The notes under the pieces were generated by a model. That model searched no databases and was not told the origin of the DNA. It saw only the letters and a program-made list of their open reading frames with translations. From Panagrolaimus kolymaensis (Eukaryota > Nematoda > Chromadorea > Rhabditida > Panagrolaimidae), in assembly GCA_028622995.1 (NCBI GenBank), contig JAJQJQ010000036.1, positions 310,001-374,000 of the forward strand: a stretch of DNA of 64,000 bases, written 5' to 3'. Below, piece after piece: positions 33,670 through 46,400 of the stretch; positions within the stretch are counted from its first letter, which is position 1; every line of letters starts with the position of its first letter. Both the position numbers and the translations under genes were made by a program.

Positions 33670-36600
33670 TGAACATCTGCAAGCCCAGCCATAAAAATTG
33701 GAAAGAAAAAAGTCCATTTTACAAATATTTTCTGATGTCAAATGGCATGTCTAAACTTTCATTGGATGCTGTAAAAGTCAATTCAATTGTAGGGTTTTAC
33801 TCTTGAACATCTGCAAGCCCAGCCATAAAAATTGGAAAGAAAAAAGTCCATTTTACAAATATTTTCTGATGTCAAATGGCATGTCTAAACTTTCATTGGA
33901 TGCTGTAAAAGTCAATTCAATTGTAGGGTTTTACTCTTGAACATCTGCAAGCCCAGCCATAAAAATTGGAAAGAAAAAAGTCCATTTTACAAATATTTTC
34001 TGATGTCAAATGGCATGTCTAAACTTTCATTGGATGCTGTAAAAGTCAATTCAATTGTAGGGTTTTACTCTTGAACATCTGCAAGCCCAGCCATAAAAAT
34101 TGGAAAGAAAAAAGTCCATTTTACAAATATTTTCTGATGTCAAATGGCATGTCTAAACTTTCATTGGATGCTGTAAAAGTCAATTCAATTGTAGGGTTTT
34201 ACTCTTGAACATCTGCAAGCCCAGCCATAAAAATTGGAAAGAAAAAAGTCCATTTTACAAATATTTTCTGATGTCAAATGGCATGTCTAAACTTTCATTG
34301 GATGCTGTAAAAGTCAATTCAATTGTAGGGTTTTACTCTTGAACATCTGCAAGCCCAGCCATAAAAATTGGAAAGAAAAAAGTCCATTTTACAAATATTT
34401 TCTGATGTCAAATGGCATGTCTAAACTTTCATTGGATGCTGTAAAAGTCAATTCAATTGTATGGTTTTACTCTTGAACATCTGCAAGCCCAGCCATAAAA
34501 ATTGGAAAGAAAAAAGTCCATTTTACAAATATTTTCTGATGTCAAATGGCATGTCTAAACTTTCATTGGATGCTGTAAAAGTCAATTCAATTGTAGGGTT
34601 TTACTCTTGAACATCTGCAAGCCCAGCCATAAAAATTGGAAAGAAAAAAGTCCATTTTACAAATATTTTCTGATGTCAAATGGCATGTCTAAACTTTCAT
34701 TGGATGCTGTAAAAGTCAATTCAATTGTAGGGTTTTACTCTTGAACATCTGCAAGCCCAGCCATAAAAATTGGAAAGAAAAAAGTCCATTTTACAAATAT
34801 TTTCTGATGTCAAATGGCATGTCTAAACTTTCATTGGATGCTGTAAAAGTCAATTCAATTGTAGGGTTTTACTCTTGAACATCTGCAAGCCCAGCCATAA
34901 AAATTGGAAAGAAAAAAGTCCATTTTACAAATATTTTCTGATGTCAAATGGCATGTCTAAACTTTCATTGGATGCTGTAAAAGTCAATTCAATTGTAGGG
35001 TTTTACTCTTGAACATCTGCAAGCCCAGCCATAAAAATTGGAAAGAAAAAAGTCCATTTTACAAATATTTTCTGATGTCAAATGGCATGTCTAAACTTTC
35101 ATTGGATGCTGTAAAAGTCAATTCAATTGTATGGTTTTACTCTTGAACATCTGCAAGCCCAGCCATAAAAATTGGAAAGAAAAAAGTCCATTTTACAAAT
35201 ATTTTCTGATGTCAAATGGCATGTCTAAACTTTCATTGGATGCTGTAAAAGTCAATTCAATTGTAGGGTTTTACTCTTGAACATCTGCAAGCCCAGCCAT
35301 AAAAATTGGAAAGAAAAAAGTCCATTTTACAAATATTTTCTGATGTCAAATGGCATGTCTAAACTTTCATTGGATGCTGTAAAAGTCAATTCAATTGTAG
35401 GGTTTTACTCTTGAACATCTGCAAGCCCAGCCATAAAAATTGGAAAGAAAAAAGTCCATTTTACAAATATTTTCTGATGTCAAATGGCATGTCTAAACTT
35501 TCATTGGATGCTGTAAAAGTCAATTCAATTGTAGGGTTTTACTCTTGAACATCTGCAAGCCCAGCCATAAAAATTGGAAAGAAAAAAGTCCATTTTACAA
35601 ATATTTTCTGATGTCAAATGGCATGTCTAAACTTTCATTGGATGCTGTAAAAGTCAATTCAATTGTAGGGTTTTACTCTTGAACATCTGCAAGCCCAGCC
35701 ATAAAAATTGGAAAGAAAAAAGTCCATTTTACAAATATTTTCTGATGTCAAATGGCATGTCTAAACTTTCATTGGATGCTGTAAAAGTCAATTCAATTGT
35801 ATGGTTTTACTCTTGAACATCTGCAAGCCCAGCCATAAAAATTGGAAAGAAAAAAGTCCATTTTACAAATATTTTCTGATGTCAAATGGCATGTCTAAAC
35901 TTTCATTGGATGCTGTAAAAGTCAATTCAATTGTAGGGTTTTACTCTTGAACATCTGCAAGCCCAGCCATAAAATTTGGAAAGAAAAAAGTCCATTTTAC
36001 AAATATTTTCTGATGTCAAATGGCATGTCTAAACTTTCATTGGATGCTGTAAAAGTCAATTCAATTGTAGGGTTTTACTCTTGAACATCTGCAAGCCCAG
36101 CCATAAAAATTGGAAAGAAAAAAGTCCATTTTACAAATATTTTCTGATGTCAAATGGCATGTCTAAACTTTCATTGGATGCTGTAAAAGTCAATTCAATT
36201 GTAGGGTTTTACTCTTGAACATCTGCAAGCCCAGCCATAAAAATTGGAAAGAAAAAAGTCCATTTTACAAATATTTTCTGATGTCAAATGGCATGTCTAA
36301 ACTTTCATTGGATGCTGTAAAAGTCAATTCAATTGTAGGGTTTTACTCTTGAACATCTGCAAGCCCAGCCATAAAAATTGGAAAGAAAAAAGTCCATTTT
36401 ACAAATATTTTCTGATGTCAAATGGCATGTCTAAACTTTCATTGGATGCTGTAAAAGTCAATTCAATTGTAGGGTTTTACTCTTGAACATCTGCAAGCCC
36501 AGCCATAAAAATTGGAAAGAAAAAAGTCCATTTTACAAATATTTTCTGATGTCAAATGGCATGTCTAAACTTTCATTGGATGCTGTAAAAGTCAATTCAA

Positions 36601-36850
36601 TTGTAGGGTTTTACTCTTGAACATCTGCAAGCCCAGCCATAAAAATTGGAAAGAAAAAAGTCCATTTTACAAATATTTTCTGATGTCAAATGGCATGTCT
36701 AAACTTTCATTGGATGCTGTAAAAGTCAATTCAATTGTATGGTTTTACTCTTGAACATCTGCAAGCCCAGCCATAAAAATTGGAAAGAAAAAAGTCCATT
36801 TTACAAATATTTTCTGATGTCAAATGGCATGTCTAAACTTTCATTCGATG
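33670..36850. repeat. homogeneous zone with a 5-monomer higher-order period
   Basis: Nearly uniform common-type monomers. The single variant GTATGG (for GTAGGG) falls at 34461, 35131 and 35801, exactly 670 bp (5 monomers) apart, then at 36739, 938 bp (7 monomers) on. Confidence 0.7.
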
Positions 36851-37410
36851 CTGTAAAAGTCAATTCAATTGTAGGGTTTTACTCTTGAACATCTGCAAGC
36901 CCAGCCATAAAAATTGGAAAGAAAAAAGTCCATTTTACAAATATTTTCTGATGTCAAATGGCATGTCGATACTTTCATTGGATGCTGTAAAAGTCAATTC
37001 AATTGTAGGGTTTTACTCTTGAACATTTGCAAGCCCAGCCATAAAAAGTGGAAAGAAAAATGCCCTAATTTCAAATATTTTCTGATGTCAAATGGCATGT
37101 CGAAACTTTCATTGGATGCTGTAAAAGTCAATTCAATTGTAGGGTTTTACTCTTGAACATTTGCAAGCCCAGCCATAAAAATTGGAAAGAAAAAGGTCCA
37201 TTTTACAAATATTTTCTGATGTCAAATGCATGTCGAAACTTTCATTGGATGCTGTAAAAGTGAATTCAATTGTAGGGTTTTACTCTTGAACATCTGCAAG
37301 CCCAGCCATAAAAATTGGAAAGAAAAAAGTCCATTTTACAAATATTTTCTGATGTCAAATGGCATGTCTAAACTTTCATTGGATGCTGTAAAAGTCAATT
37401 CAATTGTATG
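36739..37410. repeat. segmental copy B core
   Basis: Shares with copy A GTCGATAC, the AATGCCCTA form and GTATGG. Shares with copy C (44641-45310, offset 7902) the same set plus GTGAATTC at 37261, which copy A lacks. Confidence 0.78.
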
Positions 37411-39859
37411 GTTTTACTCTTGAACATCTGCAAGCCCAGCCATAAAAATTGGAAAGAAAAAAGTCCATTTTACAAATATTTTCTGATGTCAAATGGCATG
37501 TCTAAACTTTCATTGGATGCTGTAAAAGTCAATTCAATTGTAGGGTTTTACTCTTGAACATCTGCAAGCCCAGCCATAAAAATTGGAAAGAAAAAAGTCC
37601 ATTTTACAAATATTTTCTGATGTCAAATGGCATGTCTAAACTTTCATTGGATGCTGTAAAAGTCAATTCAATTGTAGGGTTTTACTCTTGAACATCTGCA
37701 AGCCCAGCCATAAAAATTGGAAAGAAAAAAGTCCATTTTACAAATATTTTCTGATGTCAAATGGCATGTCTAAACTTTCATTGGATGCTGTAAAAGTCAA
37801 TTCAATTGTAGGGTTTTACTCTTGAACATCTGCAAGCCCAGCCATAAAAATTGGAAAGAAAAAAGTCCATTTTACAAATATTTTCTGATGTCAAATGGCA
37901 TGTCTAAACTTTCATTGGATGCTGTAAAAGTCAATTCAATTGTAGGGTTTTACTCTTGAACATCTGCAAGCCCAGCCATAAAAAGTGGAAAGAAAAATGC
38001 CCTAATTTCAAATATTTTCTGATGTCAAATGGCATGTCGAAACTTTCATTGGATGCTGTAAAAGTCAATTCAATTGTAGGGTTTTACTCTTGAACATTTG
38101 CAAGCCCAGCCATAAAAATTGGAAAGAAAAAGGTCCATTTTACAAATATTTTCTGATGTCAAATGGCATGTCGAAACTTTCATTGGATGCTGTAAAAGTC
38201 AATTCAATTGTAGGGTTTTACTCTTGAACATTTGCCAGCCCAGCCATAAAAATTGGAAAGAAAAAGGTCCTTTTTACAAATATTTTCTGATGTCAAATGG
38301 CATGTCTAAACTTTCATTGGATGCTGTAAAAGTCAATTCAATTGTAGGGTTTTACTCTTGAACATCTGCAAGCCCAGCCATAAAAATTGGAAAGAAAAAA
38401 GTCCATTTTACAAATATTTTCTGATGTCAAATGGCATGTCGAAACTTTCATTGGATGCTGTAAAAGTCAATTCAATTGTAGGGTTTTACTCTTGAACATC
38501 TGCAAGCCCAGCCATAAAAATTGGAAAGAAAAAAGTCCATTTTACAAATATTTTCTGATGTCAAATGGCATGTCTAAACTTTCATTGGATGCTGTAAAAG
38601 TCAATTCAATTGTAGGGTTTTACTCTTGAACATCTGCAAGCCCAGCCATAAAAATTGGAAAGAAAAAAGTCCATTTTACAAATATTTTCTGATGTCAAAT
38701 GGCATGTCTAAACTTTCATTGGATGCTGTAAAAGTCAATTCAATTGTAGGGTTTTACTCTTGAACATCTGCAAGCCCAGCCATAAAAATTGGAAAGAAAA
38801 AAGTCCATTTTACAAATATTTTCTGATGTCAAATGGCATGTCTAAACTTTCATTGGATGCTGTAAAAGTCAATTCAATTGTAGGGTTTTACTCTTGAACA
38901 TCTGCAAGCCCAGCCATAAAAAGTGGAAAGAAAAATGCCCTAATTTCAAATATTTTCTGATGTCAAATGGCATGTCGAAACTTTCATTGGATGCTGTAAA
39001 AGTCAATTCAATTGTAGGGTTTTACTCTTGAACATTTGCAAGCCCAGCCATAAAAATTGGAAAGAAAAAGGTCCATTTTACAAATATTTTCTGATGTCAA
39101 ATGGCATGTCGAAACTTTCATTGGATGCTGTAAAAGTCAATTCAATTGTAGGGTTTTACTCTTGAACATTTGCCAGCCCAGCCATAAAAATTGGAAAGAA
39201 AAAGGTCCTTTTTACAAATATTTTCTGATGTCAAATGGCATGTCGAAACTTTCATTGGATGCTGTAAAAGTCAATTCAATTGTAGGGTTTTACTCTTGAA
39301 CATCTGCAAGCCCAGTCATAAAAATTGGAAAGAAAAAAGCCCTAATTTCAAATATTTTCTGATGTCAAATGGCATGTCGAAACTTTCATTGGATGCTGTA
39401 AAAGTCAATTCAATTGTAGAGTTTTACTCTTGAACATTTGCAAGCCCAGCCATAAAAATTGGAAAGAAAAAAGTCCATTTTACAAATATTTTCTGATGTC
39501 AAATGGCATGTCAAAACTTTCATTGGATGCTGTAAAAGTCAATTCAATTGTAGGGTTTTACTCTTGAACATCTGCAAGCCCAGCCATAAAAATTGGAAAA
39601 AAAAAGTCCATTTTACAAATATTTTCTGATGTCAAATGGCATGTCTAAACTTTCATTGGATGCTGTAAAAGTCAATTCAATTGTAGGGTTTTACTCTTGA
39701 ACATCTGCAAGCCCAGCCATAAAAATTGGAAAGAAAAAAGTCCATTTTACAAATATTTTCTGATGTCAAATGGCATGTCTAAACTTTCATTGGATGCTGT
39801 AAAAGTCAATTCAATTGTAGGGTTTTACTCTTGAACATCTGCAAGCCCAGCCATAAAAA

Positions 39860-40640
39860 TTGGAAAGAAAAAGGTCCATTTTACAAATATTTTCTGATGT
39901 CAAATGGCATGTCGAAACTTTCATTGGATGCTGTAAAAGTCAATTCAATTGTAGAGTTTTACTCTTGAACATTTGCAAGCCCAGCCATAAAAAGTGGAAA
40001 GAAAAAAGCCCTAATTTCAAATATTTTCTGATGTCAAATTGCATGTCGAAACTTTCATTGGATGCTGTAAAAGTCAATTCAATTGTAGGGTTTTACTCTT
40101 GAACATTTGCAAGCCCAGCCATAAAAATTGGAAAGAAAAATTTCCATTTTACAAATATTTTCTGATGTCAAATGGCATGTCGAAACTTTCATTGGATGCT
40201 GTAAAAGTCAATTCAATTGTAGAGTTTTACTCTTGAACATTTGCAAGCCCAGCCATAAAAAGTGGAAAGAAAAAAGCCCTAATTTCAAATATTTTCTGAT
40301 GTCAAATTGCATGTCGAAACTTTCATTGGATGCTGTAAAAGTCAATTCAAATGTAGGGTTTTACTCTTGAACATTTGCAAGCCCAGCCATAAAAATTGGA
40401 AAGAAAAATTTCCATTTTACAAATATTTTCTGATGTCAAATGGCATGTCAAAACTTTCATTGGATGCTGTAAAAGTCAATTCAATTGTAGGGTTTTACTC
40501 TTGAACATCTGCAAGCCCAGCCATAAAAATTGGAAAGAAAAAAGTCCATTTTACAAATATTTTCTGATGTCAAATGGCATGTCTAAACTTTCATTGGATG
40601 CTGTAAAAGTCAATTCAATTGTAGGGTTTTACTCTTGAAC
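39860..40640. repeat. composite dimer block copy 3
   Basis: Same alternating dimer pattern as 28741-29519 and 31554-32330 (offset 8306 from the latter). Repeated again 1474 bp (11 monomers) on. Confidence 0.78.
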
Positions 40641-41333
40641 ATCTGCAAGCCCAGCCATAAAAATTGGAAAGAAAAAAGTCCATTTTACAAATATTTTCTG
40701 ATGTCAAATGGCATGTCTAAACTTTCATTGGATGCTGTAAAAGTCAATTCAATTGTAGGGTTTTACTCTTGAACATCTGCAAGCCCAGCCATAAAAATTG
40801 GAAAGAAAAAAGTCCATTTTACAAATATTTTCTGATGTCAAATGGCATGTCAAAACTTTCATTGGATGCTGTAAAAGTCAATTCAATTGTAGGGTTTTAC
40901 TCTTGAACATCTGCAAGCCCAGCCATAAAAATTGGAAAGAAAAAAGTCCATTTTACAAATATTTTCTGATGTCAAATGGCATGTCTAAACTTTCATTGGA
41001 TGCTGTAAAAGTCAATTCAATTGTAGGGTTTTACTCTTGAACATTTGCCAGCCCAGCCATAAAAATTGGAAAGAAAAAGGTCCTTTTTACAAATATTTTC
41101 TGATGTCAAATGGCATGTCGAAACTTTCATTGGATGCTGTAAAAGTCAATTCAATTGTAGGGTTTTACTCTTGAACATCTGCAAGCCCAGTCATAAAAAT
41201 TGGAAAGAAAAAAGCCCTAATTTCAAATATTTTCTGATGTCAAATGGCATGTCGAAACTTTCATTGGATGCTGTAAAAGTCAATTCAATTGTAGGGTTTT
41301 ACTCTTGAACATTTGCAAGCCCAGCCATAAAAA

Positions 41334-42514
41334 TTGGAAAGAAAAAGGTCCATTTTACAAATATTTTCTGATGTCAAATGGCATGTCGAAACTTTCATTG
41401 GATGCTGTAAAAGTCAATTCAATTGTAGAGTTTTACTCTTGAACATTTGCAAGCCCAGCCATAAAAAGTGGAAAGAAAAAAGCCCTAATTTCAAATATTT
41501 TCTGATGTCAAATTACATGTCGAAACTTTCATTGGATGCTGTAAAAGTCAATTCAATTGTAGGGTTTTACTCTTGAACATTTGCAAGCCCAGCCATAAAA
41601 ATTGGAAAGAAAAATTTCCATTTTACAAATATTTTCTGATGTCAAATGGCATGTCGAAACTTTCATTGGATGCTGTAAAAGTCAATTCAATTGTAGAGTT
41701 TTACTCTTGAACATTTGCAAGCCCAGCCATAAAAAGTGGAAAGAAAAAAGCCCTAATTTCAAATATTTTCTGATGTCAAATTGCATGTCGAAACTTTCAT
41801 TGGATGCTGTAAAAGTCAATTCAAATGTAGGGTTTTACTCTTGAACATTTGCAAGCCCAGCCATAAAAATTGGAAAGAAAAATTTCCATTTTACAAATAT
41901 TTTCTGATGTCAAATGGCATGTCAAAACTTTCATTGGATGCTGTAAAAGTCAATTCAATTGTAGGGTTTTACTCTTGAACATCTGCAAGCCCAGCCATAA
42001 AAATTGGAAAGAAAAAAGTCCATTTTACAAATATTTTCTGATGTCAAATGGCATGTCTAAACTTTCATTGGATGCTGTAAAAGTCAATTCAATTGTAGGG
42101 TTTTACTCTTGAACATCTGCAAGCCCAGCCATAAAAATTGGAAAGAAAAAAGTCCATTTTACAAATATTTTCTGATGTCAAATGGCATGTCTAAACTTTC
42201 ATTGGATGCTGTAAAAGTCAATTCAATTGTAGGGTTTTACTCTTGAACATCTGCAAGCCCAGCCATAAAAATTGGAAAGAAAAAAGTCCATTTTACAAAT
42301 ATTTTCTGATGTCAAATGGCATGTCAAAACTTTCATTGGATGCTGTAAAAGTCAATTCAATTGTAGGGTTTTACTCTTGAACATCTGCAAGCCCAGCCAT
42401 AAAAATTGGAAAGAAAAAAGTCCATTTTACAAATATTTTCTGATGTCAAATGGCATGTCTAAACTTTCATTGGATGCTGTAAAAGTCAATTCAATTGTAG
42501 GGTTTTACTCTTGA
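41334..42514. repeat. composite dimer block copy 4 (11-monomer offset)
   Basis: Marker units at 41602, 41781, 41870 and 42272 repeat those at 40128, 40307, 40396 and 40798 at exactly +1474 bp. One unit carries AAATTACATG, a private change. Confidence 0.78.
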
Positions 42515-43877
42515 ACATCTGCAAGCCCAGCCATAAAAATTGGAAAGAAAAAAGTCCATTTTACAAATATTTTCTGATGTCAAATGGCATGTCTAAACTT
42601 TCATTGGATGCTGTAAAAGTCAATTCAATTGTAGGGTTTTACTCTTGAACATCTGCAAGCCCAGCCATAAAAATTGGAAAGAAAAAGGTCCATTTTACAA
42701 ATATTTTCTGATGTCAAATGGCATGTCTAAACTTTCATTGGATGCTGTAAAAGTCAATTCAATTGTAGGGTTTTACTCTTGAACATCTGCAAGCCCAGCC
42801 ATAAAAATTGGAAAGAAAAAAGTCCATTTTACAAATATTTTCTGATGTCAAATGCATGTCGAAACTTTCATTGGATGCTGTAAAAGTCAATTCAATTGTA
42901 GGGTTTTACTCTTGAACATTTGCAAGCCCAGCCATAAAAATTGGAAAGAAAAAGGTCCATTTTACAAATATTTTCTGATGTCAAATGGCATGTCGAAACT
43001 TTCATTGGATGCTGTAAAAGTCAATTCAATTGTAGGGTTTTACTCTTGAACATTTGCAAGCCCAGCCATAAAAATTGGAAAGAAAAAGGTCCTTTTTACA
43101 AATATTTTCTGATGTCAAATGGCATGTCGAAACTTTCATTGGATGCTGTAAAAGTCAATTCAATTGTAGGGTTTTACTCTTGAACATCTGCAAGCCCAGC
43201 CATAAAAATTGGAAAGAAAAAGGTCCATTTTACAAATATTTTCTGATGTCAAATGGCATGTCTAAACTTTCATTGGATGCTGTAAAAGTCAATTCAATTG
43301 TAGGGTTTTACTCTTGAACATCTGCAAGCCCAGCCATAAAAATTGGAAAGAAAAAGGTCCATTTTACAAATATTTTCTGATGTCAAATGGCATGTCGAAA
43401 CTTTCATTGGATGCTGTAAAAGTCAATTCAATTGTAGGGTTTTACTCTTGAACATTTGCAAGCCCAGCCATAAAAATTGGAAAGAAAAAAGTCCATTTTA
43501 CAAATATTTTCTGATGTCAAATGGCATGTCAAAACTTTCATTGGATGCTGTAAAAGTCAATTCAATTGTAGGGTTTTACTCTTGAACATCTGCAAGCCCA
43601 GCCATAAAAATTGGAAAAAAAAAGTCCATTTTACAAATATTTTCTGATGTCAAATGGCATGTCTAAACTTTCATTGGATGCTGTAAAAGTCAATTCAATT
43701 GTAGGGTTTTACTCTTGAACATCTGCAAGCCCAGCCATAAAAATTGGAAAGAAAAAAGTCCATTTTACAAATATTTTCTGATGTCAAATGGCATGTCTAA
43801 ACTTTCATTGGATGCTGTAAAAGTCAATTCAATTGTAGGGTTTTACTCTTGAACATCTGCAAGCCCAGCCATAAAAA

Positions 43878-44522
43878 TTGGAAAGAAAAAGGTCCATTTT
43901 ACAAATATTTTCTGATGTCAAATGGCATGTCGAAACTTTCATTGGATGCTGTAAAAGTCAATTCAATTGTAGAGTTTTACTCTTGAACATTTGCAAGCCC
44001 AGCCATAAAAAGTGGAAAGAAAAAAGCCCTAATTTCAAATATTTTCTGATGTCAAATTGCATGTCGAAACTTTCATTGGATGCTGTAAAAGTCAATTCAA
44101 TTGTAGGGTTTTACTCTTGAACATTTGCAAGCCCAGCCATAAAAATTGGAAAGAAAAATTTCCATTTTACAAATATTTTCTGATGTCAAATGGCATGTCG
44201 AAACTTTCATTGGATGCTGTAAAAGTCAATTCAATTGTAGAGTTTTACTCTTGAACATTTGCAAGCCCAGCCATAAAAAGTGGAAAGAAAAAAGCCCTAA
44301 TTTCAAATATTTTCTGATGTCAAATTGCATGTCGAAACTTTCATTGGATGCTGTAAAAGTCAATTCAAATGTAGGGTTTTACTCTTGAACATTTGCAAGC
44401 CCAGCCATAAAAATTGGAAAGAAAAATTTCCATTTTACAAATATTTTCTGATGTCAAATGGCATGTCTAAACTTTCATTGGATGCTGTAAAAGTCAATTC
44501 AATTGTAGGGTTTTACTCTTGA
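43878..44522. repeat. composite dimer block copy 5
   Basis: Same alternating pattern again, but it ends in a common-type GTCTAAAC unit and runs straight into segmental copy C, a junction of two block types. Confidence 0.75.
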
Positions 44523-44640
44523 ACATCTGCAAGCCCAGCCATAAAAATTGGAAAGAAAAAAGTCCATTTTACAAATATTTTCTGATGTCAAATGGCATGT
44601 CTAAACTTTCATTGGATGCTGTAAAAGTCAATTCAATTGT

Positions 44641-45310
44641 ATGGTTTTACTCTTGAACATCTGCAAGCCCAGCCATAAAAATTGGAAAGAAAAAAGTCCA
44701 TTTTACAAATATTTTCTGATGTCAAATGGCATGTCTAAACTTTCATTCGATGCTGTAAAAGTCAATTCAATTGTAGGGTTTTACTCTTGAACATCTGCAA
44801 GCCCAGCCATAAAAATTGGAAAGAAAAAAGTCCATTTTACAAATATTTTCTGATGTCAAATGGCATGTCGATACTTTCATTGGATGCTGTAAAAGTCAAT
44901 TCAATTGTAGGGTTTTACTCTTGAACATTTGCAAGCCCAGCCATAAAAAGTGGAAAGAAAAATGCCCTAATTTCAAATATTTTCTGATGTCAAATGGCAT
45001 GTCGAAACTTTCATTGGATGCTGTAAAAGTCAATTCAATTGTAGGGTTTTACTCTTGAACATTTGCAAGCCCAGCCATAAAAATTGGAAAGAAAAAGGTC
45101 CATTTTACAAATATTTTCTGATGTCAAATGCATGTCGAAACTTTCATTGGATGCTGTAAAAGTGAATTCAATTGTAGGGTTTTACTCTTGAACATCTGCA
45201 AGCCCAGCCATAAAAATTGGAAAGAAAAAAGTAAATTTTACAAATATTTTCTGATGTCAAATGGCATGTCTAAACTTTCATTGGATGCTGTAAAAGTCAA
45301 TTCAATTGTA
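44641..45310. repeat. segmental copy C (offset 7902 from copy B)
   Basis: GTATGG (44641 and 45310), CATTCGATG (44744), GTCGATAC and GTGAATTC (45163) all sit 7902 bp after their copy B counterparts. One private change (GTAAATTTTAC near 45231). Confidence 0.8.
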
Positions 45311-45618
45311 TGGTTTTACTCTTGAACATCTGCAAGCCCAGCCATAAAAATTGGAAAGAAAAAAGTCCATTTTACAAATATTTTCTGATGTCAAATGGCA
45401 TGTCTAAACTTTCATTGGATGCTGTAAAAGTCAATTCAATTGTAGGGTTTTACTCTTGAACATCTGCAAGCCCAGCCATAAAAATTGGAAAGAAAAAAGT
45501 CCATTTTACAAATATTTTCTGATGTCAAATGGCATGTCTAAACTTTCATTGGATGCTGTAAAAGTCAATTCAATTGTAGGGTTTTACTCTTGAACATCTG
45601 CAAGCCCAGCCATAAAAA

Positions 45619-46400
45619 TTGGAAAGAAAAAGGTCCATTTTACAAATATTTTCTGATGTCAAATGGCATGTCGAAACTTTCATTGGATGCTGTAAAAGTC
45701 AATTCAATTGTAGAGTTTTACTCTTGAACATTTGCAAGCCCAGCCATAAAAAGTGGAAAGAAAAAAGCCCTAATTTCAAATATTTTCTGATGTCAAATTG
45801 CATGTCGAAACTTTCATTGGATGCTGTAAAAGTCAATTCAATTGTAGGGTTTTACTCTTGAACATTTGCAAGCCCAGCCATAAAAATTGGAAAGAAAAAT
45901 TTCCATTTTACAAATATTTTCTGATGTCAAATGGCATGTCGAAACTTTCATTGGATGCTGTAAAAGTCAATTCAATTGTAGAGTTTTACTCTTGAACATT
46001 TGCAAGCCCAGCCATAAAAAGTGGAAAGAAAAAAGCCCTAATTTCAAATATTTTCTGATGTCAAATTGCATGTCGAAACTTTCATTGGATGCTGTAAAAG
46101 TCAATTCAAATGTAGGGTTTTACTCTTGAACATTTGCAAGCCCAGCCATAAAAATTGGAAAGAAAAATTTCCATTTTACAAATATTTTCTGATGTCAAAT
46201 GGCATGTCAAAACTTTCATTGGATGCTGTAAAAGTCAATTCAATTGTAGGGTTTTACTCTTGAACATCTGCAAGCCCAGCCATAAAAATTGGAAAGAAAA
46301 AAGTCCATTTTACAAATATTTTCTGATGTCAAATGGCATGTCTAAACTTTCATTGGATGCTGTAAAAGTCAATTCAATTGTAGGGTTTTACTCTTGAACA
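45619..46400. repeat. composite dimer block copy 6
   Basis: Follows copy C and repeats the pattern of 39860-40640 (offset 5759 bp, 43 monomers minus 3 nt). Confidence 0.77.
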
